Source: an uncultured Collinsella sp. (lineage in GTDB: Bacteria; Actinomycetota; Coriobacteriia; Coriobacteriales; Coriobacteriaceae). From it: 51,427 nt of DNA. Shown piece by piece: positions 8,232 to 16,776 of this stretch. The translations under genes were made by a program, and so were the position numbers. Every line of letters begins with the position of its first letter. Within the stretch, counting starts at the first letter, position 1. Where the stretch lies: positions 1-51,427 of the forward strand of contig CAUFXK010000004.1 of the NCBI GenBank assembly GCA_959596495.1, written 5' to 3'. The notes below the pieces were generated by a model. That model did no database searches. It was given only the letters and a program-made list of their open reading frames with translations, and was not told the DNA's origin.

Positions 8232-9026
8232 TTAGCTCAGCAGCATGCGGTCGTTGGCGAGCTCGCCGCCCGAGACCTCCTCGAACTTCTGCAGCAGGTC
8301 GGCAACGGTGAGCGACTTTTTTTCGTCGCCTGCCACGTCGTAGATCACGTGACCCTCGTGCATCATGATCAGACGATTGCCCAGACGGATGGCGTCGTTC
8401 ATGTTATGCGTGACCATGAGCGTGGTCAGGTGATGCTCGTCGACGATTTCCTCGGTCAGATTGAGCACCTTAGAGGCCGTCTTGGGGTCGAGCGCCGCGG
8501 TGTGCTCGTCGAGCAGCAGCAGGCGTGGCTTGGTGAGCGTGGCCATGAGCAGGGTGAGTGCCTGGCGCTGGCCGCCCGAGAGCAGGCCGACCTTGGCGTT
8601 GAGGCGCGTGTCCAGACCAAGGTCCAGGCGCTTGAGCAGTTCAACGTACTCGTCCTTCTCGGCCTTGGTGACGCCCCACGAAAGACCGCGACGCTGGCCG
8701 CGGCGCTTGGCGAGGGCCAGGTTCTCGGCGATCTGCATGTCGGCTGCGGTGCCGCGCATGGGGTCCTGGAACACGCGGCCCAGGTACTTGGCGCGCTGCG
8801 ACTCGCTCAGACGCGAGATGTCGGTGCCGTCGAGCTCGATAACGCCCGAATCGAGCGGATATACGCCGGCGATCATGTTGAGCAGCGTGGATTTGCCGGC
8901 GCCGTTGCCGCCGATCACGGTCACAAAGTCGCCATCGTTGAGGGTAAGGTCGACGCCGGTGAGAGCGCGCTTCTCGGTGACGGTGCCCTTGTTAAAGGTC
9001 TTCTTGACGTGCGAGAGCTTAAGCAT
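8232..9026 (-). CDS. ABC transporter ATP-binding protein
   Basis: The ATPase of an importer with the permease and binding protein encoded just upstream on the same strand. In 264 residues it shows Walker A GGNGAGKST (39-47), the signature LSGGQRQ, Walker B LLLLDEHTAALD and the H-loop (MVTHNM). The ATG at 9026 overlaps the permease stop by 8 bp and lies 9 nt after AAGGGGG; an ATG at 9035 directly abuts that sequence and was rejected. The set matches the TrpXYZ/YtiP-like importer type (ABC_sub_bind partner), so an amino acid substrate such as tryptophan is possible but unproven. Confidence 0.9.
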   Translation of the reverse strand: MLKLSHVKKTFNKGTVTEKRALTGVDLTLNDGDFVTVIGGNGAGKSTLLNMIAGVYPLDSGVIELDGTDISRLSESQRAKYLGRVFQDPMRGTAADMQIAENLALAKRRGQRRGLSWGVTKAEKDEYVELLKRLDLGLDTRLNAKVGLLSGGQRQALTLLMATLTKPRLLLLDEHTAALDPKTASKVLNLTEEIVDEHHLTTLMVTHNMNDAIRLGNRLIMMHEGHVIYDVAGDEKKSLTVADLLQKFEEVSGGELANDRMLLS

Positions 9027-9942
9027 CTGCCTCATCCCCCTTCGTATAGGAGCTGCGGAGCTTATAGCGCTCCCAAACCACAGGCACGCACAGGGCAACG
9101 GCGACGATCACGGCGGAGAGCAGCTTCATGTCGTTGGCGTCCATGCCCAGCTGCAGCACGATGGCACGGATGAGGAAGTAGACCACGGAGCCAAAGACGG
9201 CAGAGGCCAGACGGACGGAGAACTGCGTGAGTCCGCCGGGCAGCAGGCGGCCGAGCACCTCGCCGATGACGATGGCGGCAAGACCGATAACGATGGCGCC
9301 GGTGCCCATACCAATGTCGGCATACTTTTGGCTCTGGCAGATAAGCGCGCCAGAGAGGCCGATGAGGGCGTTGGAGAGCACGAGGGCGATCATCTTGGTG
9401 GAGTTGGTGTTGACGCCCAATGCGCGGATCATGTACTCGTTGTTGCCGGTGGCGCGCAGTGCGGAGCCAATCTCGGTGCCAAAGAACCAGTACAGGATGG
9501 CGACGATGGCCACGGCCAGCACAATGCCCAGGATGATGGCGACGGTGGACTGCGGCAGACCCGTCATGTTGCTGACGGCCGAGAACACGGTGCCCTTGGC
9601 AAGGATGGGCGTATTGGATTTGCCCATGATGCGCAGGTTGATGGACCACAGGCTGATCTGGGTGAGGATTCCGGCGAGGATCGCGGGAATCTCAAAGACG
9701 GTGGTCAAAATGCCCGTGACGGCGCCCGCGATGGCACCGGCACACATGCCGGCCAAAACGGCGAGCAGCGGGTCGACGTTGTCATTGACGATGAGTACGG
9801 CGCAGACGCAGCCGCCGAGGGCAAAGCTGCCGTCGCAGGTCATATCGGGGATGTCGAGCAGGCGGAACGTGATAAACACGCCAAGCACCATAATGCCCCA
9901 GAGGACGCCCTGAGAAACGGCGCCCTGCAATGCAATAAGCAT
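9019..9942 (-). CDS. ABC transporter permease (BPD_transp_2 type)
   Basis: A 307-residue membrane protein with roughly eight or nine hydrophobic segments, starting MLIALQGAVSQGVLWGIM. It includes the conserved region DIPDMTCDGSFALGGCVCAV seen in permeases that partner ABC_sub_bind proteins. These are distant relatives of the branched-chain amino acid permeases LivH/LivM. AGGAGGT lies 7 nt before the ATG. It is the middle gene of the binding protein-permease-ATPase operon and overlaps the ATPase gene. Confidence 0.88.
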   Translation of the reverse strand: MLIALQGAVSQGVLWGIMVLGVFITFRLLDIPDMTCDGSFALGGCVCAVLIVNDNVDPLLAVLAGMCAGAIAGAVTGILTTVFEIPAILAGILTQISLWSINLRIMGKSNTPILAKGTVFSAVSNMTGLPQSTVAIILGIVLAVAIVAILYWFFGTEIGSALRATGNNEYMIRALGVNTNSTKMIALVLSNALIGLSGALICQSQKYADIGMGTGAIVIGLAAIVIGEVLGRLLPGGLTQFSVRLASAVFGSVVYFLIRAIVLQLGMDANDMKLLSAVIVAVALCVPVVWERYKLRSSYTKGDEADA

Positions 9943-10044
9943 GCTTCATACCTCCTAGGATAGGGTGGACACGTGAGTCACCATGATAGCGGTAACAATG
10001 TATAAAAGAGCTGCGGCCGGATGTTTTGACTCATCCGAAACAAG

Positions 10045-10077
10045 CAGGGCGAACGCCGGTCTTTGGCGTTCGCCCCT
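10045..10077 (-). terminator. Hairpin between binding-protein and permease genes
   Basis: GGGCGAACGCC (10047-10057) pairs with GGCGTTCGCCC (10065-10075), an 11-bp perfect stem. On the minus strand it is followed by TGCTTGTTT, a weak T run. It may partly terminate after the binding-protein gene so that more binding protein than permease is made, a common arrangement in ABC importers. Confidence 0.6.
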
Positions 10078-10146
10078 GTGGCTCAGATATTGAATAACAC
10101 GTCAACGGCGCGAGTGCGGGTCCTAGACGCGTTACCGCGCATGGCG

Positions 10147-11127
10147 CTACTCGTCCAGAGCGGAAAGGTCGATGCCCAGCGCCTCGGCCATCTCGTCGTT
10201 CTTGACGACGACCAGGTCCTTGCTCGAGAGGTGCTTGATCGGCATATCCTCGGGCTTGGCCTCGCCCTTCAGGATCTTAACGGCCATCTCGCCCGCGGCG
10301 TAGCCCAGGTCCTCATAGTTGATGGAGAGGGTGAACAGGCCGCCGGCCATGCACATGCCCTCCTCGCCGGTTACGAAGGGGAGCTTATTCTCCTTGCAGA
10401 TCTGGCCGACCTGCGAAGCGCCCGCGGCGATGGTGTTATCGGTGGGGGAGTACAGCGCGTCGACCTTGCCCACGGCAGATTCGACGACGGACTGGATCTC
10501 GTTGGAGCTCGAGACGGTGAAGTCGGTGTAGTCCAGGCCCAGCTTGTCGAGCTCCTTCTTGGCGGCCTTGATCTGGACGTCGGAGTTGGACTCGGCGGTG
10601 CAGTAGAGCAGACCGACCTTCTTTACGTCGGGCAGGACCTTCTGCATCATCTCGAGCTGCTCGGCGACCGGGGTGAGGTCGGAGGCGCCAGTGACGTTGG
10701 TGCCGGGCTTTTCGTTGTCCTGGACCAGGCCCGAGGCGGCGTAGTCGGTGATGGCGCAACCCACGATGGGGATATCGGCGGTGGCGCCGGCGGCGGCCTG
10801 CGCGGCGGGCGTAGCGATGGCGTAGATCAGGTCGACGCCATCGCCCACGAACTTGTCGGCGATGGACTTACACGTGGACTGGTCATTCTGGGCGTTCTTC
10901 TGGTCGATTTTGACCTTAAGGCCGCTCTTCTTGATGGCCTTGACGAAGCCGTCGTTGGCGGCGTCGAGTGCGGAGTGCTCGGTGAGCTGCAGAATGCCGA
11001 CGGTGTAGTCGGAACCGGCGGCAGCAGAGCCGGAACCAGAGTTGCCGCCGCATCCGGCGAGCGGAGCGAGCACGAGCAGGCCGGCAGAGACCAGAAGGCT
11101 CCTGCGGCTGATGGTGATGTCCTTCAT
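10147..11127 (-). CDS. ABC transporter substrate-binding lipoprotein (ABC_sub_bind family)
   Basis: An extracytoplasmic receptor that delivers its ligand to the permease downstream. The 326-residue protein has a lipoprotein signal with lipobox LAGC (23-26) preceded by SRRSLL (7-12), which also resembles a twin-arginine signal. The mature part has the ABC_sub_bind layout (HSALDAANDGFVKAI; DLIYAIATPAAQAA; LYSPTDNTIAAG). The family includes the tryptophan-binding TrpX. The ATG at 11127 follows GGGGGT; an upstream in-frame start at 11175 would put extra residues before the signal and was rejected. Confidence 0.9.
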   Translation of the reverse strand: MKDITISRRSLLVSAGLLVLAPLAGCGGNSGSGSAAAGSDYTVGILQLTEHSALDAANDGFVKAIKKSGLKVKIDQKNAQNDQSTCKSIADKFVGDGVDLIYAIATPAAQAAAGATADIPIVGCAITDYAASGLVQDNEKPGTNVTGASDLTPVAEQLEMMQKVLPDVKKVGLLYCTAESNSDVQIKAAKKELDKLGLDYTDFTVSSSNEIQSVVESAVGKVDALYSPTDNTIAAGASQVGQICKENKLPFVTGEEGMCMAGGLFTLSINYEDLGYAAGEMAVKILKGEAKPEDMPIKHLSSKDLVVVKNDEMAEALGIDLSALDE

Positions 11128-11190
11128 ATCGTTACCCCCAGTATAGAAATGGCTGGAAACACTGCACTCAAACAAAGTGCAAGTGGAACT

Positions 11191-11218
11191 ATAGTAGCGC
11201 GGATGTCCATTTTTACAA
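11191..11218 (-). promoter_or_regulatory. Predicted promoter of the ABC importer operon
   Basis: On the minus strand TTGTAA (11218-11213) and TACTAT (11196-11191) are separated by 16 nt, upstream of the binding-protein start. A short palindrome GCACT-N7-AGTGC (11164-11180) follows the -10 box and could be an operator. Confidence 0.5.
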
Positions 11219-11287
11219 TAACCTGGCGGGTTTTTTAATACAGAACCGGATGGGCGGTACGGGTAGTCGAATGGACGGCGGAGGTTC

Positions 11288-12070
11288 TTATGCGGCGGAG
11301 GCGTCGTCCCCCTCCAGGGCGGCGAAGAGCTTCTTGCCGTCGAGGAGACGCGTGGTGACGTTTCTCATGCGCCCGATCTCTACGGTACGCAGCGTGTCAT
11401 CGGCGCCTCGGGCGTCATAGACCGTTCCCAGCAAATACGAGATGCCGTCTCGTTGCTTGATGGCAAAGGGGCGGAGTGTCATCCGTGCTACTTCGGTTTC
11501 GCCACGTGTCGTGACGCTCGAAATATCAAAACTCACCGTGGTTCCGTGGTCGATGGCTTGCTCGATGAGCTCGCAGGTGTCGATGCGCTTGACGGGCGTG
11601 CGCGTGGCCTTGGTGGATTTGCCACCGGCGCTTGGAGCGGGCTCGGGCGCATCGAGGTAGCCGCGAACGTCGGCACTCGCCATGGCGACCAAGTGCTGCG
11701 CCATGCTTTTTCGAATGGCGATGGGCGTAGAGCGGTTACGCATGACCATGCCGTGGAGCCGGATGATCTCTTCGTCGGTGAGCGGACGGGTCAAGAGCCG
11801 ATACCCCACGCCGCGTTTGTACTCAATTTCGTATCCGGCATGGCGAAGTGCGGAGATGGCGGTGTAGATGCTGCGCCGCGCCGCCGAGATGGGCATGCGG
11901 GCGGGGTCGTCGGGATGGGCGAGGTGCCGGATCAACTCATCGGAAAACATGGCCCTGTCCTCGCCGGTGTTCTCGCTTAATAGTTGCAGGATGCGAACGG
12001 CGCGATAGGCTGCCATCGAGGCGGCGCCTCTCGTTGTGGTGTCGTAGGTTTCAACAGCGGCTTCGGTCAT
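11288..12070 (-). CDS. WYL-domain transcriptional regulator
   Basis: A 260-residue regulator with an N-terminal winged-helix region (about 20-95; SIYTAISALRHAGYEIEYKRGVGYRL). A linker follows, and then a C-terminal segment resembling a WYL ligand-sensing domain (MTLRPFAIKQRDGISYLLGT, ending in RTVEIGRMRNV). Such proteins are usually repressors or activators responding to nucleic-acid or small-molecule ligands. The ATG at 12070 is preferred over the GTG at 12079 because AAAGGA lies only 1-2 nt before the GTG. It stands alone between the ABC operon and asnS; its target is not evident. Confidence 0.78.
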   Translation of the reverse strand: MTEAAVETYDTTTRGAASMAAYRAVRILQLLSENTGEDRAMFSDELIRHLAHPDDPARMPISAARRSIYTAISALRHAGYEIEYKRGVGYRLLTRPLTDEEIIRLHGMVMRNRSTPIAIRKSMAQHLVAMASADVRGYLDAPEPAPSAGGKSTKATRTPVKRIDTCELIEQAIDHGTTVSFDISSVTTRGETEVARMTLRPFAIKQRDGISYLLGTVYDARGADDTLRTVEIGRMRNVTTRLLDGKKLFAALEGDDASAA

Positions 12071-12245
12071 GGTGCCCACGTCCTTTCTGTTTTGGGTGGC
12101 GACGGTATGGAGCCTAGGACGCGGGGTTTTCCCAGGGGCGCAGGGCGCTCTGGGCGGTCGGTAGTCGTCGGCAAACGGCGGTTCGAGTTTTCAACAGCCC
12201 TGTTCAACTGACCAAAAACTTGCCAAAAGCTTGACGGATGCTGTT

Positions 12246-12282
12246 GAAAAAAGCGTCTCTCGACCGATGTCGAGAGACGCTT
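12246..12282 (-). terminator. Terminator of asnS
   Basis: AAGCGTCTCTCGAC (12251-12264) pairs perfectly with GTCGAGAGACGCTT (12269-12282); on the minus strand the stem is followed by TTTT. A second inverted repeat, TTTTCAACAGC (12188-12198) with GCTGTTGAAAA (12240-12250), lies just beyond it. Confidence 0.9.
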
Positions 12283-12328
12283 GTGCGATGAGCGTTGTCG
12301 TGTGGCGACGCGAGCTAACGTCCGACGA

Positions 12329-13732
12329 TTAGAAGTCGGCGTTGCCCACGGTGCGCGGGTGCGGCAGGACGTCGCGGATGTTGCCCACGCCGGTGAGGTA
12401 CATCACCAAGCGCTCGAAGCCCAGACCGTAGCCGGCGTGCTTGCAGGAACCGTAGCGGCGCAGGTCCAGATAGTACTTGTACTGCTCGGGATTCATACCC
12501 AGGTCCTTGATACGGGCCTCGAGCAGATCCAGGCGCTCCTCGCGCTGGGAGCCACCGATGATCTCGCCGATGCCCGGCACCAGGCAATCGGCGGCGGCGA
12601 CGGTCTTGCCGTCGTCGTTCATGCGCATATAGAAGGCCTTGATCTCTGCCGGGTAGTCGGTTACAAAGGTCGGGCGCTTAAAGTGCTCCTCGGTCAGGAA
12701 GCGCTCGTGCTCGGTCTGCAGGTCGATGCCCCAGCTGACGGGGTAATCAAACTGGTGACCAGCAGCGACTGCCTGCTCCAGGATCTCGACGGCCTCGGTG
12801 TAGGTGACGCGGGCAAAGTCGGAGTTTGCCACGTGGTCCAGGCGCTCGATCAGGCCCTTGTCCACAAACTTGTTGAGCATATTGAGCTCGTCGGGGCAGG
12901 TGGCCATAACGTCCTTAAGGACGTACTTGAGCATGGCCTCGGCGTTATCCATGTAGTCGTTCAGATCGGCAAAGGCCATCTCGGGCTCGATCATCCAAAA
13001 CTCGGCGGCGTGGCGCGTGGTGTTGGAGTTTTCGGCGCGGAAGGTGGGACCAAAGGTGTACACGTCGCCAAAGGCCATGGCAAAGTTCTCGGCATTGAGC
13101 TGGCCGGACACGGTCAGGCTCGCATGCTTGCCAAAGAAGTCCTGGCTCCAGTCGACCTCGCCGGACTCGGTGAGGGGCGGATTTTTGGGGTCGAGCGTGG
13201 TCACGCGGAACATCTCGCCGGCGCCCTCGCAGTCACTCGTGGTGATGATAGGGGTGTTGACGTAGACAAAGCCCTGCTCCTGGAAGAAGCGGTGGATGGC
13301 GGCAGCTGCGACAGAGCGGATGCGGAACACGGCGCGGAACAGGTTGGTGCGCGGGCGCAGGTGCTGCTGGGTGCGCAGGAACTCGACGGTTGCGCGCTTC
13401 TTCTGCAGCGGGTAATCCGGGGCGCTGACGCCCTCGACCTCGATGGAGGTGGCAGAAAGCTCGAAAGGCTGGGGCGCATCGGGGGTCAGCTTGACGATGC
13501 CGGTGCAAATGAGGGCGGCCGAGACGTTTTGATGGGCGATCTCGTCGTAATTGTCGAGTGCATCGCGGTTCATGACGACCTGCAGGTCGCGGAAGCAGCT
13601 GCCGTCGTTGAGCGTTACAAAGCCAAAGTTCTTCATGTCGCGGACGGACTTGACCCAGCCGGCGACGGTGACGGTCTGGCCGCCGAGCGACTCGGCGTCG
13701 GCGTAGAGCTGCGCGATTTTGGTGCGGTTCAC
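12329..13732 (-). CDS. asnS: Asparaginyl-tRNA synthetase
   Basis: Class IIb aminoacyl-tRNA synthetase that charges tRNA-Asn. It has an N-terminal OB anticodon-binding fold (VTVAGWVKSVRDMKNFGFVTL), then the catalytic domain with motif 2 (TFRAENSNTTRHAAEFWMIEPE region) and motif 3 (GYGLGFERLVMYLTG). The reading frame is open far upstream, but GGAGG is ideally placed before the GTG at 13732. That start gives 467 residues, against 466 in E. coli. Upstream ATGs at 13744 and 13768 lack a ribosome site. A direct route to Asn-tRNA is therefore encoded here. Confidence 0.95.
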   Translation of the reverse strand: MNRTKIAQLYADAESLGGQTVTVAGWVKSVRDMKNFGFVTLNDGSCFRDLQVVMNRDALDNYDEIAHQNVSAALICTGIVKLTPDAPQPFELSATSIEVEGVSAPDYPLQKKRATVEFLRTQQHLRPRTNLFRAVFRIRSVAAAAIHRFFQEQGFVYVNTPIITTSDCEGAGEMFRVTTLDPKNPPLTESGEVDWSQDFFGKHASLTVSGQLNAENFAMAFGDVYTFGPTFRAENSNTTRHAAEFWMIEPEMAFADLNDYMDNAEAMLKYVLKDVMATCPDELNMLNKFVDKGLIERLDHVANSDFARVTYTEAVEILEQAVAAGHQFDYPVSWGIDLQTEHERFLTEEHFKRPTFVTDYPAEIKAFYMRMNDDGKTVAAADCLVPGIGEIIGGSQREERLDLLEARIKDLGMNPEQYKYYLDLRRYGSCKHAGYGLGFERLVMYLTGVGNIRDVLPHPRTVGNADF

Positions 13733-13840
13733 GTATCCTCCCATAACGGTTGAATGATAGTTATCCATACAGTTCGATATTCTAGCAGCTCGGCTCATTT
13801 GGGCTATACAGATAAGGCATTGGCGGGATGGTTTTTCAAA

Positions 13841-13876
13841 CGAAAAGCGCCCGCGGCCAAATGGTCGCGGGCGCTT
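13841..13876 (-). terminator. Terminator of the EIIA gene
   Basis: AAGCGCCCGCGGCC (13845-13858) pairs with GGTCGCGGGCGCTT (13863-13876), 14 bp with one wobble and a 4-nt loop; on the minus strand TTTTCG follows. Confidence 0.85.
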
Positions 13877-13913
13877 GACGAGGTGCCTTTTGGCTGTGTG
13901 GCGCGGGGCCTGA

Positions 13914-14477
13914 CTACTTGGTCTTGGCAACCAGCAGCGGGTCGCCAAGCTTGACGAGCGGGTTGCCGCCGATAAGCGTTCCAGACTCGCCGACATGGTC
14001 GATGCTCTTAAGACGATCGAGCTCGGAGACGATGACGGTCACGATGTCCTCGTGGCCAGCGGCCTTAATGGCCTCGCGGTCGAAGCTGATGAGCGGCTGG
14101 CCTGCCTTGACCACATCGCCCATCTCGACAAAGCGGGCAAAACCCTTGCCGTTCATTTCCACGGTGCCCAGGCCAACATGGATGAACACGCGAAGACCGT
14201 CCTCGGTGATCATGCCAATGGAGTGGTTGGTGACGGTGGTAGCGCCGATGCGGCCGTTGGCGGGCGCATAGATGGTGCCGGTAATGGGCTCGATGCCATA
14301 GCCCTGGCCAAGCATGCCCGAGGCGATCGTCTCGTCGGGGACCTCGTTCAGGTTGACGAGCACGCCGTTGACGGGGGCATAGATGACGCCTTCGCGGGTG
14401 GCGAAGCTTGCTGCGGGCGGAACGGACGCCTCGCCCGTCGAGGTGAAGGTGGACTTAAGCGAATCGAGCAGACCCAT
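13914..14477 (-). CDS. PTS glucose-type EIIA domain protein
   Basis: A stand-alone phosphocarrier of the sugar phosphotransferase system, passing phosphate from HPr to a membrane IIBC partner. At 187 residues it covers the PTS_EIIA_1 fold with GTIYAPANG and the paired histidines H85 (TNHSIG) and H100 (VFIHVGLGT). They align with E. coli EIIAGlc H75 and the phosphorylated H90. GGAGG lies 8 nt before the ATG at 14477. No IIBC gene is nearby, so it must work in trans; a regulatory role like EIIAGlc is possible. Confidence 0.92.
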   Translation of the reverse strand: MGLLDSLKSTFTSTGEASVPPAASFATREGVIYAPVNGVLVNLNEVPDETIASGMLGQGYGIEPITGTIYAPANGRIGATTVTNHSIGMITEDGLRVFIHVGLGTVEMNGKGFARFVEMGDVVKAGQPLISFDREAIKAAGHEDIVTVIVSELDRLKSIDHVGESGTLIGGNPLVKLGDPLLVAKTK

Positions 14478-14721
14478 AGTTGCCTCCAACTTAAATAGGC
14501 GCATATCGCGCGTTTGGTTTGCCGGAAACGTTTCATATGTGTTTCGCGGCTTGGTCAACGTCCCCTATTCTACGCTGCTCAGCGATACCTCTGAGCTGGG
14601 ATTATGTGATATATCAGTTGAAGGGAAACTTATTGCTGGCGTGTTTCTGCGCCATGAGTTCAAGTGGGGTACGCTTGAAGGCGAAAAACAAGGGCGCTTA
14701 ATTTGCGCGAAGGGAGCACAT

Positions 14722-15624
14722 ATGATTGTCGAGAACCATGCGCTGTGGGGCGAGGAGCCGACCGAGGAATATCCGGCGACGTTTACGTATCTGGGCGCCG
14801 AGCCGCTCCCCGACAAGCCCAATGGCCGCCGCCCCGCGGTGATCATTTGTGGCGGGGGCGGGTTTACACATATCGCTCCGCACGAGCAGGACCCGGTGGC
14901 GTTTGCATTTTTGGACCGCGGCTACCAGGCCTTTGTGCTCAACTATGTGACGAGCGGCACGGGCGATGTGAGCTTTCCGCACCCGCAGGCAGACCTTGCC
15001 AAGATGGTCGCCACGGTGCGCGCCAACGCCGACGAGTGGCATGTCGATCCCAAGCGCGTGTGCGTCGTGGGCTTCTCGGCGGGCGGCATGATCAGCGCTT
15101 CGCTGGCAACGCAATGGAAGACTGGTCCCTTCGCGGGCCTGGCAGGGGCGCGTCCGGACGATATTCGTCCCGATGCCGTGGTGCTGGGCTATCCGCTGCT
15201 CGACCTTGCCTATGTGCGCGACATACAGACGCGCGATCCGCGCATTGACTTGCGCGTGCCCAAGACGGGCGGCAAGACGGGGCGCGACCTGCTCAACGAC
15301 TACCTATCGATGGTGACGGGTGGCGAGGCAACTGACGAGCACCTGGCCGATATCTGCCCCACCACACATGTTTCGCGCCAGATGCCGCCGACCTTTGTGT
15401 GGGGCGTGTCCGATGACAAGACGGCGCCGATCGCGCAGGTCTATCCGTTTGCCCAACGCATGGCGGAGGAGGGCGTCGCTTGCGAGATGCACGTCTTTGA
15501 CCAGGGCGGTCATGGCCTTTCGCTCGGCAACGCCAACACCGCGGTCGACAACGAGGACAAGCAGGTGGCAGTCCGTCCCTGGATCCGCTTAGCCTTCCGC
15601 TTCCTGGAGCGCCACGGGTTTTAG
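14722..15624 (+). CDS. Alpha/beta-hydrolase, acetyl-esterase-like
   Basis: A 300-residue cytoplasmic serine hydrolase. It shows an oxyanion-hole glycine stretch ICGGGGFTH (42-50), the nucleophile elbow GFSAGG (Ser119), an acidic candidate in WGVSDDKTAP and the catalytic His in DQGGHGLSL near the C-terminus. This is the layout of BD-FAE/acetyl-xylan-esterase-like enzymes that remove acyl groups from carbohydrates; the natural substrate is unknown. The frame is open from 14383, but that stretch lies antisense to the EIIA gene. AAGGGAG (14710-14716) 5 nt before the ATG at 14722 supports this start. Confidence 0.83.
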   Translation: MIVENHALWGEEPTEEYPATFTYLGAEPLPDKPNGRRPAVIICGGGGFTHIAPHEQDPVAFAFLDRGYQAFVLNYVTSGTGDVSFPHPQADLAKMVATVRANADEWHVDPKRVCVVGFSAGGMISASLATQWKTGPFAGLAGARPDDIRPDAVVLGYPLLDLAYVRDIQTRDPRIDLRVPKTGGKTGRDLLNDYLSMVTGGEATDEHLADICPTTHVSRQMPPTFVWGVSDDKTAPIAQVYPFAQRMAEEGVACEMHVFDQGGHGLSLGNANTAVDNEDKQVAVRPWIRLAFRFLERHGF

Positions 15625-15728
15625 TTGCGGCGTTTTACCACACGCCGCAACCACTTGACGCTGCGAGCCCGCCAGGGCGGCAATCTGCCTTTCAACTTCG
15701 GCGGCATGACCAGAAGGTCAATGCCGCC
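15624..15728. other. Two hairpins after the esterase gene
   Basis: GTTGCGGCG (15624-15632) pairs with CGCCGCAAC (15643-15651), touching the esterase stop codon. GGCGGCATGACC (15700-15711) pairs with GGTCAATGCCGCC (15716-15728) with a one-base bulge. Neither has a T run. The first is plausibly a weak terminator; the second is unexplained. The rest of the spacer to 15870 holds no gene that I can see. Confidence 0.5.
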
Positions 15729-15870
15729 TCGTTTCAAGGCACCTTGCTCGCTCTGACGGGCTTTCGCTGTCGTTGCCAAAAGAATGATCCCTTGGGGACG
15801 GAGGAAAACGGATCAGTTTGGGCGGTGCTGGCGCCAAGGTTTAAGACCGACGTTGTCCCTTGTTGCTTCC

Positions 15871-16521
15871 CTACCAGACGGTGAACTGGGCGTTTTCTGT
15901 GTTCCAATGGACATCGCGAACGTAGTCGCGCACGCCCGTCGCATCTCGTGCTTCGAACAACTCAAGAATATGGGCATGTTCGTTGTTGGCTTTATTGAGC
16001 AGTTTGCACGCCGTCTCCTGGTCGACAGTCTCGTAATCGCGCTTGATAAAGCAGCGCTCGAGCTGCGAGATCATATCGCGCAGACGGTCGTTGCCGCAGC
16101 GGTTGAAGTACGTCAGATGAAAGTCTCGCTGAATGTCGTCGTACTTTCGGATGAGACCGCCTTGGATCGCGAGGTCCATAGAGCCGACGAGAAATTTCAG
16201 CTGCGTAATGTCATCGTCGGTTAGGTTCGGACAGGAGAGATATGCGGCCTGCCCGTCGAGCGGTCCCATAATCTCAAAGACTTCAACGGCGTTTTGCTGA
16301 TCGAACCCACGGACGCGGAATCCGCGGCGGGGGAGATTGTCCAGGTAGCCATCGCTTGCCAGCTGGATGAGCGCTTCGCGGACCGGCGTGCGCGACACGC
16401 CCATGGCATCGCAGATCGCCTGCTCGCTCAGCCGGTCGCCGGCGGACAACTCGCCGGCGTCAATACGGCTCGAAATATAGTCGTATACGTGGTCCTTCAG
16501 GGGCCTTCTGAGCGTTTCCAT
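15871..16521 (-). CDS. GntR-family regulator, FCD subfamily
   Basis: A 216-residue DNA-binding regulator with an N-terminal winged helix (about 5-70; DRLSEQAICDAMGVSRTPVREAL is the GntR signature region) and an all-helical FCD effector domain (about 76-205). FCD proteins usually bind organic acids or amino-acid-related ligands and repress a neighbouring catabolic operon. It is divergent from the dimethylarginine hydrolase gene, with a perfect palindrome at 16667-16680 between them, so it most likely controls that operon. Confidence 0.9.
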   Translation of the reverse strand: METLRRPLKDHVYDYISSRIDAGELSAGDRLSEQAICDAMGVSRTPVREALIQLASDGYLDNLPRRGFRVRGFDQQNAVEVFEIMGPLDGQAAYLSCPNLTDDDITQLKFLVGSMDLAIQGGLIRKYDDIQRDFHLTYFNRCGNDRLRDMISQLERCFIKRDYETVDQETACKLLNKANNEHAHILELFEARDATGVRDYVRDVHWNTENAQFTVW

Positions 16522-16666
16522 GAGCTTATGTTCCTTAACTGTATATTTCTAAAAATAAATACGTTTCGCTTGAATAGCTCAATTGAATTATAGAACGACC
16601 AGCTAAATCGTGCTACTTTGCGCCGATACGTAAGAATACGCTTACCGATGAATATCTACCGTTCAG

Positions 16667-16680
16667 TATTGTATACAATA
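16667..16680. promoter_or_regulatory. Predicted GntR operator
   Basis: TATTGTATACAATA is a perfect 14-bp palindrome in the 255-bp divergent spacer, about 100 bp before the hydrolase start. Its TTGTATACAA centre is typical of FCD-type GntR sites. A second inverted repeat GTAAG-N6-CTTAC lies at 16630-16645. Confidence 0.6.
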
Positions 16681-16776
16681 TACAAAACAGGAAAACCGCA
16701 CTAAGATAAAGCCATCGAAAGGAAGGCGGGCGCGAAGAAGTCCCGCTCTCTGCTAAGAGATCCAAGGAGGATCATC

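Noticed and set aside
12281..13753. A 490-codon plus-strand frame over asnS
   Set aside because: Antisense to asparaginyl-tRNA synthetase, with only compositional openness.
14383..14721. N-terminal extension of the esterase frame
   Set aside because: It overlaps the EIIA gene in antisense and lacks a ribosome site; the ATG at 14722 has AAGGGAG in place.
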